Assembly: GCF_000737705.1 (NCBI RefSeq)
Contig: NZ_JPRH01000003.1
Location: 310,001-374,000 of the forward strand
From: Chryseobacterium soli
GTDB taxonomy: Bacteria > Bacteroidota > Bacteroidia > Flavobacteriales > Weeksellaceae
Direction: 5' to 3'
DNA: 64,000 nt
This document shows, in pieces, positions 51,590 to 60,442 of this stretch. How positions within the stretch are numbered: position 1 is the stretch's first letter; every line of letters begins with the position of its first letter. The translations under genes and the position numbers were made by a program. The notes under the pieces are model-generated. The model had not been told where the DNA came from and ran no database searches. It saw nothing but the letters and a program-made list of their open reading frames with translations.

Positions 51590-52009
51590 ATGAAGCAATT
51601 TTACAAATCAAAAAGTTTACTTAGACTTTCTTTTTTATTCGCCTTACTATTTTCTGTGATTTCTGTTGTTAATTCTTGTAAAAAAGATGACGATGAAGAA
51701 TTCAAAGACCATGTGGTTAAGTTTGAAGTAAAAACAACGACAGGAGGGGTTATTAAAACAGTAGTAACGCAAGTGGGAACTTCTCAGAATACCATATTTG
51801 ATCCGGTAGGAACTACGTGGACAAGCGATGAGTTTTTTGTGAACTCCAGTCAGGCACAATTGAACCTGGATGCCAATGCAGTACTTCCAAGTGCAGATTC
51901 AGAATTGGTAATTAACCTTTATATAGACGGAGAAATTGCAAAAACTGATAAGAAGAAAGGGGCGGGCCCAATGGTAGCTTCAATTGATTATAGCTTCTTA
52001 GAATTATAA
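51590..52009 (+). CDS. Small beta-rich lipoprotein (copy 1 flanking the two-component system)
   Basis: A 139-residue lipoprotein; the start at 51590 follows the -7 element and gives a signal ending VVNSCKKDDDEE. The ~110-residue mature domain is predicted beta-rich: KFEVKTTTGG, TTWTSDEFFV, ADSELVINLYIDGEIAKTD. The last segment, a strand with a xDGx turn, recalls MmpS-like small sandwiches, but this is only a resemblance. Same layout as the lipoprotein at 54894, on the other side of the kinase/regulator pair. No function is known. Confidence 0.7.
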   Translation: MKQFYKSKSLLRLSFLFALLFSVISVVNSCKKDDDEEFKDHVVKFEVKTTTGGVIKTVVTQVGTSQNTIFDPVGTTWTSDEFFVNSSQAQLNLDANAVLPSADSELVINLYIDGEIAKTDKKKGAGPMVASIDYSFLEL

Positions 52010-52025
52010 GGTACATTCACTACAT

Positions 52026-52055
52026 AAAAAAAGACCGCTTTTAAAGCGGTCTTTT
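52026..52055. terminator. Bidirectional terminator between lipoprotein 1 and the response regulator
   Basis: Stem GACCGCTTT/AAAGCGGTC around one base, flanked by an A run on the left and five T on the right; serves both convergent genes. Confidence 0.87.
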
Positions 52056-52060
52056 TGTGT

Positions 52061-52699
52061 TTATACTTCAATCATATGGTACTGAACTGCCAGATGAATA
52101 AGCTCTGTAGAGTTTTTTGCCTGAAATTTCTGAATAAGGTTTTTCCTATGAGTGTCTACCGTCAGAGGACTGAGGAATAATTCATCCGCAATCATCATGC
52201 TGGTTTTTCCCTGGGCAACGAGCTGTAGAATCTGTTTTTCTCTTTTCGTAAGCCTTGGAATCGTCAGGTGGTTTTGAGAGGGTTTACTGATCATCTGTTT
52301 GGTTTCGTTGCAGAATACAATATTTCCTGAAAGTGCGCCTTTTATACATTCTGTCAATTCATCAATGGATGTATTTTTAAGAAGATATCCGCTGGCACCG
52401 TTTTGAATACACTGCATGATGATACTGCGTTCAGAACGGTTACTGAACATGATGACAGAGGTATCCGCCGACATTTTTTTAATCTCTTTACAGATCTCTA
52501 TTCCGCTGGTATCAGGCAATGTAATATCCAGAAGAACAATATTGGCTTCATGAGAACGGAGATATTCCATGATTGCTGAACCTGATGTGAAACTTCCGGA
52601 AACCCTTAGAAAAGGCTGGTTCTGCAGCATCATTTTCAATCCTTCGATCACGATAGGGTGGTCGTCTACAATCACAATGTTGATGATATCATTCTCCAT
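52061..52699 (-). CDS. NarL/LuxR-family response regulator
   Basis: A 212-residue two-component regulator. Receiver domain at about 6-125: acidic pair in IVIVDDHPIV, phosphoacceptor Asp58 in LLDITLPDTSG, and the Lys in GYLLKN. LuxR HTH at about 145-208: LTKREKQILQLVAQGKTSMMIADELFLSPLTVDTHRKNL. Its start overlaps the kinase gene end by 11 bases, so the pair is co-translated. The two flanking lipoprotein genes are obvious candidate targets. Confidence 0.93.
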   Translation of the reverse strand: MENDIINIVIVDDHPIVIEGLKMMLQNQPFLRVSGSFTSGSAIMEYLRSHEANIVLLDITLPDTSGIEICKEIKKMSADTSVIMFSNRSERSIIMQCIQNGASGYLLKNTSIDELTECIKGALSGNIVFCNETKQMISKPSQNHLTIPRLTKREKQILQLVAQGKTSMMIADELFLSPLTVDTHRKNLIQKFQAKNSTELIHLAVQYHMIEV

Positions 52700-54683
52700 G
52701 AATAGTAAGTTCTATATTAATAGTTGTTCCCTGGCTGTCTGAGCTGATTTCCATTTTTCCTTTTAAATACTGAACCCGGTTTTTAAGATTGCGAAGTCCC
52801 ATACTTTTTGTAGAATTTTCAACATCTTTTTCAAACCCTTTTCCATTATCTTCAATCGTAATGAAGAATTGATCTCCAGATTGCGAGCACTGCAGCAGGA
52901 TATTGGTAGCTTGGGCATGTTTTACCGCATTAGCCATTAATTCCTGTATAATTCTGTAAATATTAAGCTGTACAGCCAGAGGAATGTTTTTCTCAATATT
53001 AAGAAGCTGGAAATTAATATCCAGATCTTTTCTGATGTAAAATTCACACAAATCATTCAAAGCAGTTTCCAAACCAAATGTAAGAAGTGATTCAGGCATC
53101 AGATTCCTTGCTACATGCCGGAGTTCGCTGACAGAACGGTCCAGCTGTCCTAAAATTTTATTAAAATCCTTATCTTTTGAAGCATCCACATGGTTGGAAG
53201 ACCAGACTGAAAAATTAATTTTTACGCCTGCCAGCATACCGCCTAAACCGTCGTGCAGATCTCTTGCAATACGTTCCCTTTCCCGTTCTTCACTTTCCAG
53301 GATAGCTTTTGTAAGGGTCAGTTCTTCTCTTTGCTTGCTGTCTTTTATCTTCTGTTGAAAGTTAATTTCCTTTTGTTCAGAAAGCTTTCTATTTTTTCGG
53401 TAGATCAACATCAGGAAAATTAAAAGACTTACAATCAATAATAAAATCAGGCTCAATCCCCATAAATACGAGTTCTTTTTGCTGACTTCAAATTCTTTTT
53501 GTTTTTTTTCGGCATTCAGGGCAATTATTTTTCTTTCCTTTTCCAGTGTATTGAATTTGGTTTCCAGTTGATTGATTTCAAGCTTCACATTTTCAGTCTG
53601 CAAACTGTCATTAAGCGCTGAATATTTTCGTTCCCAGTTCAAAGCCTGTGATGGATTCCCCATTTCTTCATTAAGGCTGGCAAGCTGCTTATAAATTGCC
53701 TTTCTGTTGTTGGCATCAATAATCAGTGTTTTTTCTACCAGAATATTTTCCAGTATGCTTTTAGCTTCAGGATATTTTTTCAGTTTTCTCAGAATGTCAT
53801 ATTTATTTAAATAAAACATTTGAGCCAGGAGGTTTTGTCTGGATGCATTAGCATAAACCAATCCTTTTTCAATCATTGGCAGTGCTTCTACATTCATCTG
53901 CTTAGTAATAAAATATAATGTTCTACCGTAATAATAGAATGCATTAGCAGAAGATTCCGGATAAGGTTTAATTAGTTTTTCAGCCTTATCCATCAATTTT
54001 TTGGCTTCATCACCTTTTTTCTGATAACAGAAATTACTGGCCATATTAAAGTAAGCAAAAAACAGTTCGGAAGAATTAGTTGCATTTTTCTCAAGGATAG
54101 CAATCGCTTTTTCATTGTACTGCTGTGCTTTTTCAAATTCAGCATTATAAGTAAGGATGATTCCGAATTGAGTATACAGAAAGCCTAAATTCCTACTGTT
54201 TTCATATTTTTTTACTAACGGAATGCTTTTCTCGAGTATTATTTTAACTAAAAAAGGATATCCCTGTTTGTTTTTTTGACTGACACCATAATTGTACCAG
54301 GCTAAAGACTGTAAAAAATGCGATTCTTCAGTATTGAATTTTGATAAGGCTTTAATGCTCTGCTGGTAAGATGAACCGGCTTTTTCTTTATTTTTATCCA
54401 AATAATATTGTCCTTCATAATAAGAGTATTTGGCAGTAAGAAAAGAATTGTTTTTGCCTAATATTTTTCCAGCCATCAAATACTTTTTGCTTACAATAGA
54501 ATCGGTATTCCGATAATAATTTGATAAAAGATAATAGGCGTTGGCTCTGGGCTCATTCCCCGTTTTGCCGTTAGCAACATTCTTAAGGCTGTCTAAATAA
54601 GGTTTTTCATTAAGCGGAATAATTTGTTGGGATCGTAAAATTAATGACAGTAAAATACTTACTACAATAAGTAATGGCTTCAT
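52689..54683 (-). CDS. TPR sensor histidine kinase (HisKA_3 type)
   Basis: A 664-residue kinase. A signal peptide or N-terminal anchor (LLIVVSILLSLILRSQ) is followed by about 340 residues of tetratricopeptide-like helices in the periplasm, a coiled coil, one membrane helix at about 403-423 (LWGLSLILLLIVSLLIFLML), then HisKA_3 with His477 in RIARDLHDGLGGMLAG and a HATPase domain with NAVKHA, DNGKGF and GLRNLKNRV. The stimulus is unknown; TPRs suggest protein or peptide sensing. Partner of the response regulator overlapping its 3' end. Confidence 0.92.
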   Translation of the reverse strand: MKPLLIVVSILLSLILRSQQIIPLNEKPYLDSLKNVANGKTGNEPRANAYYLLSNYYRNTDSIVSKKYLMAGKILGKNNSFLTAKYSYYEGQYYLDKNKEKAGSSYQQSIKALSKFNTEESHFLQSLAWYNYGVSQKNKQGYPFLVKIILEKSIPLVKKYENSRNLGFLYTQFGIILTYNAEFEKAQQYNEKAIAILEKNATNSSELFFAYFNMASNFCYQKKGDEAKKLMDKAEKLIKPYPESSANAFYYYGRTLYFITKQMNVEALPMIEKGLVYANASRQNLLAQMFYLNKYDILRKLKKYPEAKSILENILVEKTLIIDANNRKAIYKQLASLNEEMGNPSQALNWERKYSALNDSLQTENVKLEINQLETKFNTLEKERKIIALNAEKKQKEFEVSKKNSYLWGLSLILLLIVSLLIFLMLIYRKNRKLSEQKEINFQQKIKDSKQREELTLTKAILESEERERERIARDLHDGLGGMLAGVKINFSVWSSNHVDASKDKDFNKILGQLDRSVSELRHVARNLMPESLLTFGLETALNDLCEFYIRKDLDINFQLLNIEKNIPLAVQLNIYRIIQELMANAVKHAQATNILLQCSQSGDQFFITIEDNGKGFEKDVENSTKSMGLRNLKNRVQYLKGKMEISSDSQGTTINIELTIHGE

Positions 54684-54821
54684 GGTGATCAGTTCAGAAG
54701 GTGATTGGTGATTTTAATTAAAACGTCCAATTTAATTAAAAATTTTAACACTAAACAATACCTGAAATTAGGTAAAAATAAATACTCATTTTTCAGGATT
54801 GATACTATTTGCTTACAATAA

Positions 54822-54829
54822 TAGCTTTG
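54822..54829 (+). promoter_or_regulatory. -7 promoter element for the second small lipoprotein
   Basis: TAGCTTTG, an exact TAnnTTTG, 64 bases before the ATG. No clear -33 partner. Confidence 0.4.
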
Positions 54830-54893
54830 CAGTTACCAAATCTATTGAATCATAGAATTAATTAATATCAGTAAAATTTTAACAAAAAAGATT

Positions 54894-55316
54894 ATGAAAA
54901 AAATGCAATTAAGCCAACTATTAAAAGGGACTTTTTATGTGTTTGCAATGGCTATGTTATTGGGAATAGCGTTCTCATGCAGCAAAGATGATGACGATGA
55001 CAACAATGTCGTAGGATCTAATGGAACACACAAAGTAGTTTTTAAAGCGGAAGCATCTTCCGGAAGTAATATCAGTATAGCAGTGTATGGGTATGATGCG
55101 AATGCAACTACTGCCACAAGCCTTAGCGGAACTTCATGGTCAAGTCCGGAGATTACAGTTCCGGCTGGAGCTCTTACTTTAAACGCAGCTGTTAATGCAA
55201 CAGGGGTTAATGCCTCTTCTACATTAAAAGTACAGATCTACGTAGATGGTGTATTGAAAAAAGAAGGAACCTCAAGCGGACAATACTTGTCGGCATCGGC
55301 TAATCATACTTTCTAG
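54894..55316 (+). CDS. Small beta-rich lipoprotein (copy 2 flanking the two-component system)
   Basis: A 140-residue lipoprotein with a signal ending GIAFSCSKDDDDD, an acidic stretch right after the lipidated Cys as in the 51590 protein. The mature domain has KVVFKAEASSGSNISIAVYGYD, then SWSSPEITVPAGALTL, and STLKVQIYVDGVLKKEG near the end, the same order of strands and the same yxDGx turn as copy 1. Likely a diverged paralogue. Divergent from the kinase gene. Function unknown. Confidence 0.72.
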   Translation: MKKMQLSQLLKGTFYVFAMAMLLGIAFSCSKDDDDDNNVVGSNGTHKVVFKAEASSGSNISIAVYGYDANATTATSLSGTSWSSPEITVPAGALTLNAAVNATGVNASSTLKVQIYVDGVLKKEGTSSGQYLSASANHTF

Positions 55317-55336
55317 CTTATTCTTATATGCTTATT

Positions 55337-55360
55337 AAAAACCGCAGTGGCGGTTTTTTT
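55337..55360 (+). terminator. Terminator after lipoprotein 2
   Basis: Stem AAAACCGC/GCGGTTTT with an AGTG loop and T tail. Confidence 0.75.
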
Positions 55361-55433
55361 ATTGCTTTGCTATTCTCCGGAATATAGGAAGCAAAATAAC
55401 TAAAAACACAATTTTGAGTCTTTCTTTATATCA

Positions 55434-55470
55434 AATCCGGCGGCTTCGAAGAAGCCGCCGGATTATTTTT
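55434..55470. terminator. Strong GC-rich hairpin at the tyrS 3' end
   Basis: A 14-bp perfect stem AATCCGGCGGCTTC/GAAGCCGCCGGATT with a GAA loop. The T-rich side is to the right (plus strand), while the minus-strand tyrS transcript has no clear U run after it. It may serve as a 3' stabilising hairpin or backup terminator. Confidence 0.6.
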
Positions 55471-56767
55471 ATGATAGTACTTTTACAATAAAGTAGCTTT
55501 TCTTACCTTTTTGCAGCAGTAAGAATTTACCGTCAATAAGGTCGCTTTCCTGGGCGGTAAAAGTATCATTTACTTTTTGTTTGTTCACGGAAATAGCATT
55601 TCCTTTCATTTCCCTTTGGGCTTCACTTTTAGATTTCAGAAAACCTGATTTCTCAGAAAGAAGATCAATAATAGATACTTCCAATACATCAGCTTTTGCA
55701 AGTTCCTTCTGTGGAACTCCGTCAAAAACTTCAAGGAAAATTTCCTCATCAAGGCTTACAAGATCCTCAGCAGTAGAACGTCCGAATAGAATTTCAGATG
55801 CTTTCAGCGCTTTTTCATATTCTTCTCTTCCATGCACCCAAACGGTTACCTCTTCAGCCAGTTTCTTTTGAAGTTTTCTCTCATGAGGAGCTGCAGTATG
55901 TTCTTCCACAAGACCTTCAATTTCTTCTTTACTTAAGAAGGTATAGAACTTAATAAATCTTTCTGCATCTGCATCGGTTGCATTCAGCCAGAATTGGTAG
56001 AATTTATAGGCAGAAGTTTTCTTTTTATCCAACCAATAGTTTTCTCCGCTTTCAGATTTTCCGAATTTAGAACCATCCGCTTTAGTAATCAAGGGAACCG
56101 TTAAGGCAAAAGCTTCTCCCTGAGCCTTTCTACGGATTAATTCTGTTCCTGTAGTGATATTTCCCCACTGGTCAGAACCTCCCATCTGAAGTTTCACATT
56201 ATTATGCTGATATAAATGAAGGAAATCATATCCTTGAATAAGCTGATACGTAAATTCCGTAAAGCTCATACCATCGGCACCGGATTCTCCGGAGAATCTT
56301 TTCTTTACAGAATCTTTCGCCATCATATAATTTACCGTAATGTTCTTTCCAACATTTTTAGCAAAATCAAGGAAAGAGATGTTCTTCATCCAGTCATAGT
56401 TGTTCACCTGCTCAGCTTTATTAGGCTCATTACCGTCAAAATTTAAGAATCTTGAAAGTTGATTTTGCAGGCATTCAACATAATGGAGTAGCGTAGCTTC
56501 GTCTAACAGGTTTCTTTCCGCAGATTTTCCTGAAGGATCACCAATCATCCCGGTTGCACCTCCTACCAAAGCGATCGGTTTATGACCGTGTTGCTGGAAG
56601 TGAGCTAGAATTTTTATTTGAATAAGACTTCCAATATGCAAAGAATCAGCAGTTGGATCAAAGCCAATATACGCAGTGGTTACCTCTTTATTCAGTTGTT
56701 CATCGGTTCCGGGCATCATATCGGCAAACAGACCACGCCATTTTAGTTCTTCAATAAAGGAATTCAT
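55469..56767 (-). CDS. tyrS: Tyrosyl-tRNA synthetase
   Basis: A 432-residue class I aminoacyl-tRNA synthetase charging tRNA-Tyr. [17 protein letters not shown] contains the HIGH-type motif [15 protein letters not shown] binds tyrosine, and KFGKSESG is the KMSKS variant. An S4 RNA-binding domain occupies the C-terminal part ([20 protein letters not shown]). Length is standard. The -7 element lies about 30 bases upstream. Confidence 0.97.
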   Translation of the reverse strand: MNSFIEELKWRGLFADMMPGTDEQLNKEVTTAYIGFDPTADSLHIGSLIQIKILAHFQQHGHKPIALVGGATGMIGDPSGKSAERNLLDEATLLHYVECLQNQLSRFLNFDGNEPNKAEQVNNYDWMKNISFLDFAKNVGKNITVNYMMAKDSVKKRFSGESGADGMSFTEFTYQLIQGYDFLHLYQHNNVKLQMGGSDQWGNITTGTELIRRKAQGEAFALTVPLITKADGSKFGKSESGENYWLDKKKTSAYKFYQFWLNATDADAERFIKFYTFLSKEEIEGLVEEHTAAPHERKLQKKLAEEVTVWVHGREEYEKALKASEILFGRSTAEDLVSLDEEIFLEVFDGVPQKELAKADVLEVSIIDLLSEKSGFLKSKSEAQREMKGNAISVNKQKVNDTFTAQESDLIDGKFLLLQKGKKSYFIVKVLS

Positions 56768-56795
56768 TATATTTTATCTTTAGAATTTAACGGTG

Positions 56796-56803
56796 CAAAG
56801 ATA
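56796..56803 (-). promoter_or_regulatory. -7 promoter element for tyrS
   Basis: Reads TATCTTTG on the minus strand, an exact TAnnTTTG, 28 bases before the ATG. Confidence 0.45.
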
Positions 56804-56906
56804 ATAAATTCAGAAATAGCGAATGGTAAAAAGGGAAGATTAGCGTATTTGAAAATTTGCTGTTAAGGGAGTATTCGACAAATTTACTTTTTAGTGATGA
56901 CAGCTT

Positions 56907-56937
56907 CTTGCCTTTTCCCTAAAATAAATTATATTTG
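56907..56937 (+). promoter_or_regulatory. Promoter of the ECF sigma factor gene
   Basis: CTTG at 56907-56910 (one mismatch), exactly 19 bases, TATATTTG at 56930-56937 (exact). The ATG at 56944 comes only six bases later. Confidence 0.65.
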
Positions 56938-56943
56938 TTAGTA

Positions 56944-57504
56944 ATGAAAGACGAACAATTATTCCTGCTCATCCAAAAAGCAAAGGAAAAAGACCAGAAA
57001 GCACAGACTAAACTCATTAATGTTTTTTGGGTGGATGTTTTCTCCTTTGTGATGAAAAAAGTAGGCGATGAAAATGATGCAGATGAAATTACCGTGAATG
57101 TGTTTTCAAAAGTTCTGTCCAAACTGGACATGTATGATCCTCATTTTCAGTTTAAAACCTGGATTTTAACGATCGCTCAAAATACCATCATTGATTTTTG
57201 GAGAAAGAAAAGCCGTGAAAATCAGGATCCAACGGAAACTCTTGATGAAGTAAAGAATCAATTTGCCAAATCTCCGGAAGAACTGATGATTTCTGCCGAA
57301 GAACAGAAGAAAATCATTAAAACCATAGAATCGTTAGACGCAAACTATCAGGATATTATTAAGCTGAGGTTTTTTGAAGAAAAAAGTATCAAAGAAATTG
57401 CAGAAGAACTGGGAATCTCCGTTGCCAATACCAAAGTACGGGTAATGCGTGCTAAAAAAGTATTAGCTGAATTACTCAAAAATAACGAATACGAGGATAA
57501 TTAG
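56944..57504 (+). CDS. ECF-type RNA polymerase sigma factor
   Basis: A 186-residue sigma-70 family factor. The start is the ATG at 56944; an upstream TTG would overlap the -7 element. Region 2: DADEITVNVFSKVLSKLDMYDPHFQFKTWILTIAQN, with DFWRKK. Region 4: SLDANYQDIIKLRFFEEKSIKEIAEELGISVANTKVRVMRAKKVL. No anti-sigma gene adjoins it; the neighbouring gene at 57541 is convergent. The promoter spacing predicts a leaderless or nearly leaderless mRNA, unusual in this window. Confidence 0.92.
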   Translation: MKDEQLFLLIQKAKEKDQKAQTKLINVFWVDVFSFVMKKVGDENDADEITVNVFSKVLSKLDMYDPHFQFKTWILTIAQNTIIDFWRKKSRENQDPTETLDEVKNQFAKSPEELMISAEEQKKIIKTIESLDANYQDIIKLRFFEEKSIKEIAEELGISVANTKVRVMRAKKVLAELLKNNEYEDN

Positions 57505-57540
57505 CAGGTTCTTTTACTTTTATTGATCAAGTACCCATGA

Positions 57541-58179
57541 TTATATATATACCGTAGCTTTCGTTTTTGGAAGGATTATTTTTCGTTGTTCCTTTTGATT
57601 TCTGTTTTGCAGGTTAATTTTCAGCCCTTTTTTAATGTATACTTCTTTTTCAGACTTTCCATTGTCGGAGCTGCCTGTACTTTCCACCTCTTTATTATAC
57701 ACGAGCTGTCCTGTAGAAAGATTAAAATCTACATCTGTAAAGTATTCTTCTGGCTTTCCATAGGTGGAAGAATAGCCAATCAGTTCAAAATGTCCGTTCT
57801 GGAATCTGTATTTATCCGAATATCCCCATTTCCAGCTGCTTCCGCCTGCCTGGGTGATTTCTAAAATATTATTTTTTATAATGATTCCCTGATAAGGATC
57901 ACCCATCATTCCGCCACCATTGCTTTCCAGTATTGCATTTCTCGATTTTTCCAGCATCGTCCACTTTCCACTGACCTTTTTTAAGATTTGAATTTCACGG
58001 ATATTTCCCATATCGGTAGTATCTTTTGTATTGTAGATAATTACTTTTTCAGGGATTTTATCGCCGTCCAGATCTCCGTCTACAGTTTCAATGATTTCAG
58101 AACCTGCAGGCTGAAATTCTTTTTGAGCAAAACAAAATGTACTGATAGCGACCGATAATAAGAAAAATAGTTTGTTCAT
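57541..58179 (-). CDS. Secreted hypothetical protein with a DGDxDGD loop
   Basis: A 212-residue protein with a signal peptide ending STFCFAQ. Near residue 34 it has VDGDLDGDKIPEKVIIYN, a calcium-loop-like motif as in XAC2610-related and FG-GAP-like proteins. The rest is beta-rich and Gly/Ser-containing, and it ends in a basic tail. No T9SS tail. Not identified further. It shares the DxDGD-type feature with the secreted protein at 39892, though overall similarity is slight. Confidence 0.65.
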   Translation of the reverse strand: MNKLFFLLSVAISTFCFAQKEFQPAGSEIIETVDGDLDGDKIPEKVIIYNTKDTTDMGNIREIQILKKVSGKWTMLEKSRNAILESNGGGMMGDPYQGIIIKNNILEITQAGGSSWKWGYSDKYRFQNGHFELIGYSSTYGKPEEYFTDVDFNLSTGQLVYNKEVESTGSSDNGKSEKEVYIKKGLKINLQNRNQKEQRKIILPKTKATVYI

Positions 58180-58269
58180 TGAGAAAAATTATACATCTAA
58201 TTTACGGTTATTATTTTAATTATACGTTCCATCAATGTATCCGTTAGATGGTTTCCATTAAAAATTCCT

Positions 58270-58277
58270 TAACTTTG
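58270..58277 (+). promoter_or_regulatory. -7 promoter element for lipA
   Basis: TAACTTTG, an exact TAnnTTTG, 16 bases before the ATG. Confidence 0.5.
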
Positions 58278-58293
58278 AACTTCAATTTTAGAA

Positions 58294-59160
58294 ATGGAAA
58301 ATTTAGTTCAAGACACTACCGTTCAAAAACCAAAGTGGATTCGTGTAAAACTTCCTACCGGGAAAAATTACCGAGAACTGAGAACTTTGGTAGATAAATA
58401 TAAGTTAAATACGATCTGTCAGAGTGGAAGCTGTCCGAACATGGGTGAATGTTGGGGCGAAGGAACCGCAACGTTCATGATCTTAGGAAATATCTGTACA
58501 AGAAGTTGTGGATTTTGCGGAGTAAAAACCGGAAAACCAATGGATGTTAACTGGGATGAACCTGAAAAAGTAGCTCGTTCTATCAAGCTGATGAAAATCA
58601 AACATGCCGTTCTTACCTCTGTAGACCGTGATGATTTGAAAGACATGGGATCGATTCTTTGGGGAGAAACCGTGAATGCCGTGAGAAGAATTTCTCCGGG
58701 AACCACGATGGAAACTCTGATTCCGGATTTCCAGGGCCTTACAAAACATCTTGACCGATTGGTTGAAGTAGCTCCTGAAGTGATCTCTCACAACATGGAA
58801 ACGGTGAAAAGACTGACAAGAGAAGTAAGAATTCAGGCAAAATACGAAAGAAGCCTTGATGTATTAAGGTATCTGAAAGAAGCCGGACAAAGAAGAACAA
58901 AAACAGGAGTAATGCTGGGATTGGGAGAAAACAGAGATGAGGTTTTCCAAACCATTGAAGACATCAGAAATGCGAATGTAGATGTCATTACGATGGGCCA
59001 GTATCTGCAGCCTACCAAAAAACATCTTCCTGTGAAAAAATTCATTACACCGGAAGAGTTTGATGAATTCGGAGATTTCGCAAGAAGTTTAGGTTTCAGA
59101 CATGTTGAAAGTTCACCGCTTGTGAGAAGTTCTTATCACGCAGAAAAACATATTCATTAA
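58294..59160 (+). CDS. lipA: Lipoyl synthase
   Basis: A 288-residue radical SAM enzyme inserting two sulfurs into protein-bound octanoyl groups of pyruvate dehydrogenase and related complexes. The auxiliary [4Fe-4S] ligands are in CQSGSCPNMGECW and the radical SAM cluster ligands in CTRSCGFC. Further family motifs are TSVDRDDLKDMGS, HNMETVKRLT, KTGVMLGLGE and QYLQPTKKHLPV, ending with the SSPLVRSSYHAEKH motif whose Ser/Arg binds the auxiliary cluster. lipB is not adjacent. Confidence 0.97.
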   Translation: MENLVQDTTVQKPKWIRVKLPTGKNYRELRTLVDKYKLNTICQSGSCPNMGECWGEGTATFMILGNICTRSCGFCGVKTGKPMDVNWDEPEKVARSIKLMKIKHAVLTSVDRDDLKDMGSILWGETVNAVRRISPGTTMETLIPDFQGLTKHLDRLVEVAPEVISHNMETVKRLTREVRIQAKYERSLDVLRYLKEAGQRRTKTGVMLGLGENRDEVFQTIEDIRNANVDVITMGQYLQPTKKHLPVKKFITPEEFDEFGDFARSLGFRHVESSPLVRSSYHAEKHIH

Positions 59161-59173
59161 TATACAAATATAT

Positions 59174-59200
59174 AAACGCTCCCAACGGGAGCGTTTTTTG
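59174..59200 (+). terminator. Terminator after lipA
   Basis: Stem AAACGCTCCC/GGGAGCGTTT with an AAC loop and T tail. Confidence 0.88.
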
Positions 59201-59215
59201 TTAAGCATCTGAATT

Positions 59216-59415
59216 ATATAAACAAAATTCAGTGGATTGTCATTGCGAGTCGCAAAGCGAAGAAGCATCTCATTTAAATAGTATCTCTCGCAGATTTTCC
59301 CGATTGCGCAAATGTATTAACAGACTTTCTTCACGGAATAATTTGGGAATCAAAATTCCCCTCCGGCGGAGGGGTGGCGAAAATTCAAAGAATTTTTGAC
59401 GGGGTGGTTAAATAA
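59216..59415. repeat. Intergenic repeat-type sequence between lipA and the AraC gene
   Basis: The stretch contains two blocks of a kind I recall as dispersed in flavobacterial genomes: CATTGCGAGTCGCAAAGCGA near 59239, and, from about 59358 to 59407, CCCCTCC-GGC-GGAGGGG followed by GTGGCGAAAATTCAAAGAA and a GACGGGGTGGT end. Both hold dyads (CCCCTCC/GGAGGGG, AAAATTC/GAATTTT). No gene is present. Only one copy lies in this window, so the repeated nature is recollection. Confidence 0.5.
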
Positions 59416-59444
59416 TAAGAAGAAAGATCCATGGGAAAGAAAGT

Positions 59445-60305
59445 CTAGTTCCTCACCTCCGTATTTCTCAGATATTTTTTCCTGAATTCCGATGGAGTTT
59501 CACCAGTATGACGCTTAAAAAGTTTATTAAAATAAGAAAGGCTTTCAAAACCCACCTGAAAACAGACTTCTGTCACAGAATAATCCTTCAGCAGGAATAT
59601 TTTAGCCTGATTAATTCTATAATTATTCACAAAATCGGTAAAGGTCATATTAGTCTGCTTTTTAAAATACCGGCAGAATGCAGGAGTACTTAAGCTTACA
59701 ACCTTTGCAATTTCATTGACGTTGGTCTTTTTATCGTAATTTTCGTGGATATAATCATAGATGGTTCCCATTCTGATCTTGTCATTGAGAAACCATTTTA
59801 TTCTCGTATCCTCTTTGTTGAGTTCTTTCACTTCGTTGGATTCTGCGAGAATGTGTAGAATTTCAATCAGTCCCATTAAAGAATTGAAAGGACTTTTATC
59901 CTTGATCATATGAAGTTTTTCTACGACGATTTTTTTCGTTTCTCCCGAAAATGATAACCCCAGATAAGATCGTTCCAGGAGATTCTTAATATTTTCGAAT
60001 TCAGGAACGGGAAGAATAATGTCCTGGAGAAAGTTTTCTCTCATCTGAACCACCATCTGTCTGCATTCGGTCTGGATGCCATAATCAAAATTAAGATGCG
60101 GAACATTGGAACCGATCAGCAGTAAATCACTTTCTGTAAAACCTGAAATGTCCCTTCCTACATGGCGTATTCCATTTAAGGCCTCTACATAGACCAATTC
60201 TATTTCAGGATGATAATGCCAGAAAAAACAGTTTTTCAAAGACGGAGAAAACAGCTTAAAGGAAGTGTCTTTTTCAAAAGCTATAATTTCTTTCTGAATT
60301 TTCAT
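59445..60305 (-). CDS. AraC family transcriptional regulator with cupin sensor
   Basis: A 286-residue cytoplasmic regulator. The N-terminal cupin includes FFWHYHPEIELVYVEALNG at about 27-45 and the DLLLIGSNVPHLNF strand. Two HTH motifs lie at the C terminus: VNEIAKVVSLSTPAFCRYFKKQTNMTF and VTEVCFQVGFESLSYFNKLFKRHTGETPSEFRKKY. Divergent from an MFS efflux gene, which is probably its target; the 137-base shared region contains an inverted repeat. The likely ligand is small, perhaps a sugar or drug. Confidence 0.9.
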   Translation of the reverse strand: MKIQKEIIAFEKDTSFKLFSPSLKNCFFWHYHPEIELVYVEALNGIRHVGRDISGFTESDLLLIGSNVPHLNFDYGIQTECRQMVVQMRENFLQDIILPVPEFENIKNLLERSYLGLSFSGETKKIVVEKLHMIKDKSPFNSLMGLIEILHILAESNEVKELNKEDTRIKWFLNDKIRMGTIYDYIHENYDKKTNVNEIAKVVSLSTPAFCRYFKKQTNMTFTDFVNNYRINQAKIFLLKDYSVTEVCFQVGFESLSYFNKLFKRHTGETPSEFRKKYLRNTEVRN

Positions 60306-60387
60306 TTAGGTTCTGATTTGATTGTTTATAGATTTAAAATTACAAAAAAAGGTTAATATGGAGCAAATTTTTATCATTTGAGGAGCA

Positions 60388-60417
60388 GCAAAATTGAATT
60401 TTTCTATCGAATTTTGC
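60388..60417. promoter_or_regulatory. Inverted repeat between the AraC and MFS genes
   Basis: GCAAAATT at 60388-60395 mirrors AATTTTGC at 60410-60417. Each arm contains a -7-like element with one mismatch (CAATTTTG on minus, GAATTTTG on plus), so the dyad could be an operator over divergent promoters. Confidence 0.4.
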
Positions 60418-60442
60418 ACATTCAAATGAAAGGTTAAATAAT

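Noticed and set aside
59358..59407. Insertion sequence end
   Set aside because: No transposase frame or flanking direct repeat is visible; treated as a dispersed intergenic repeat instead.
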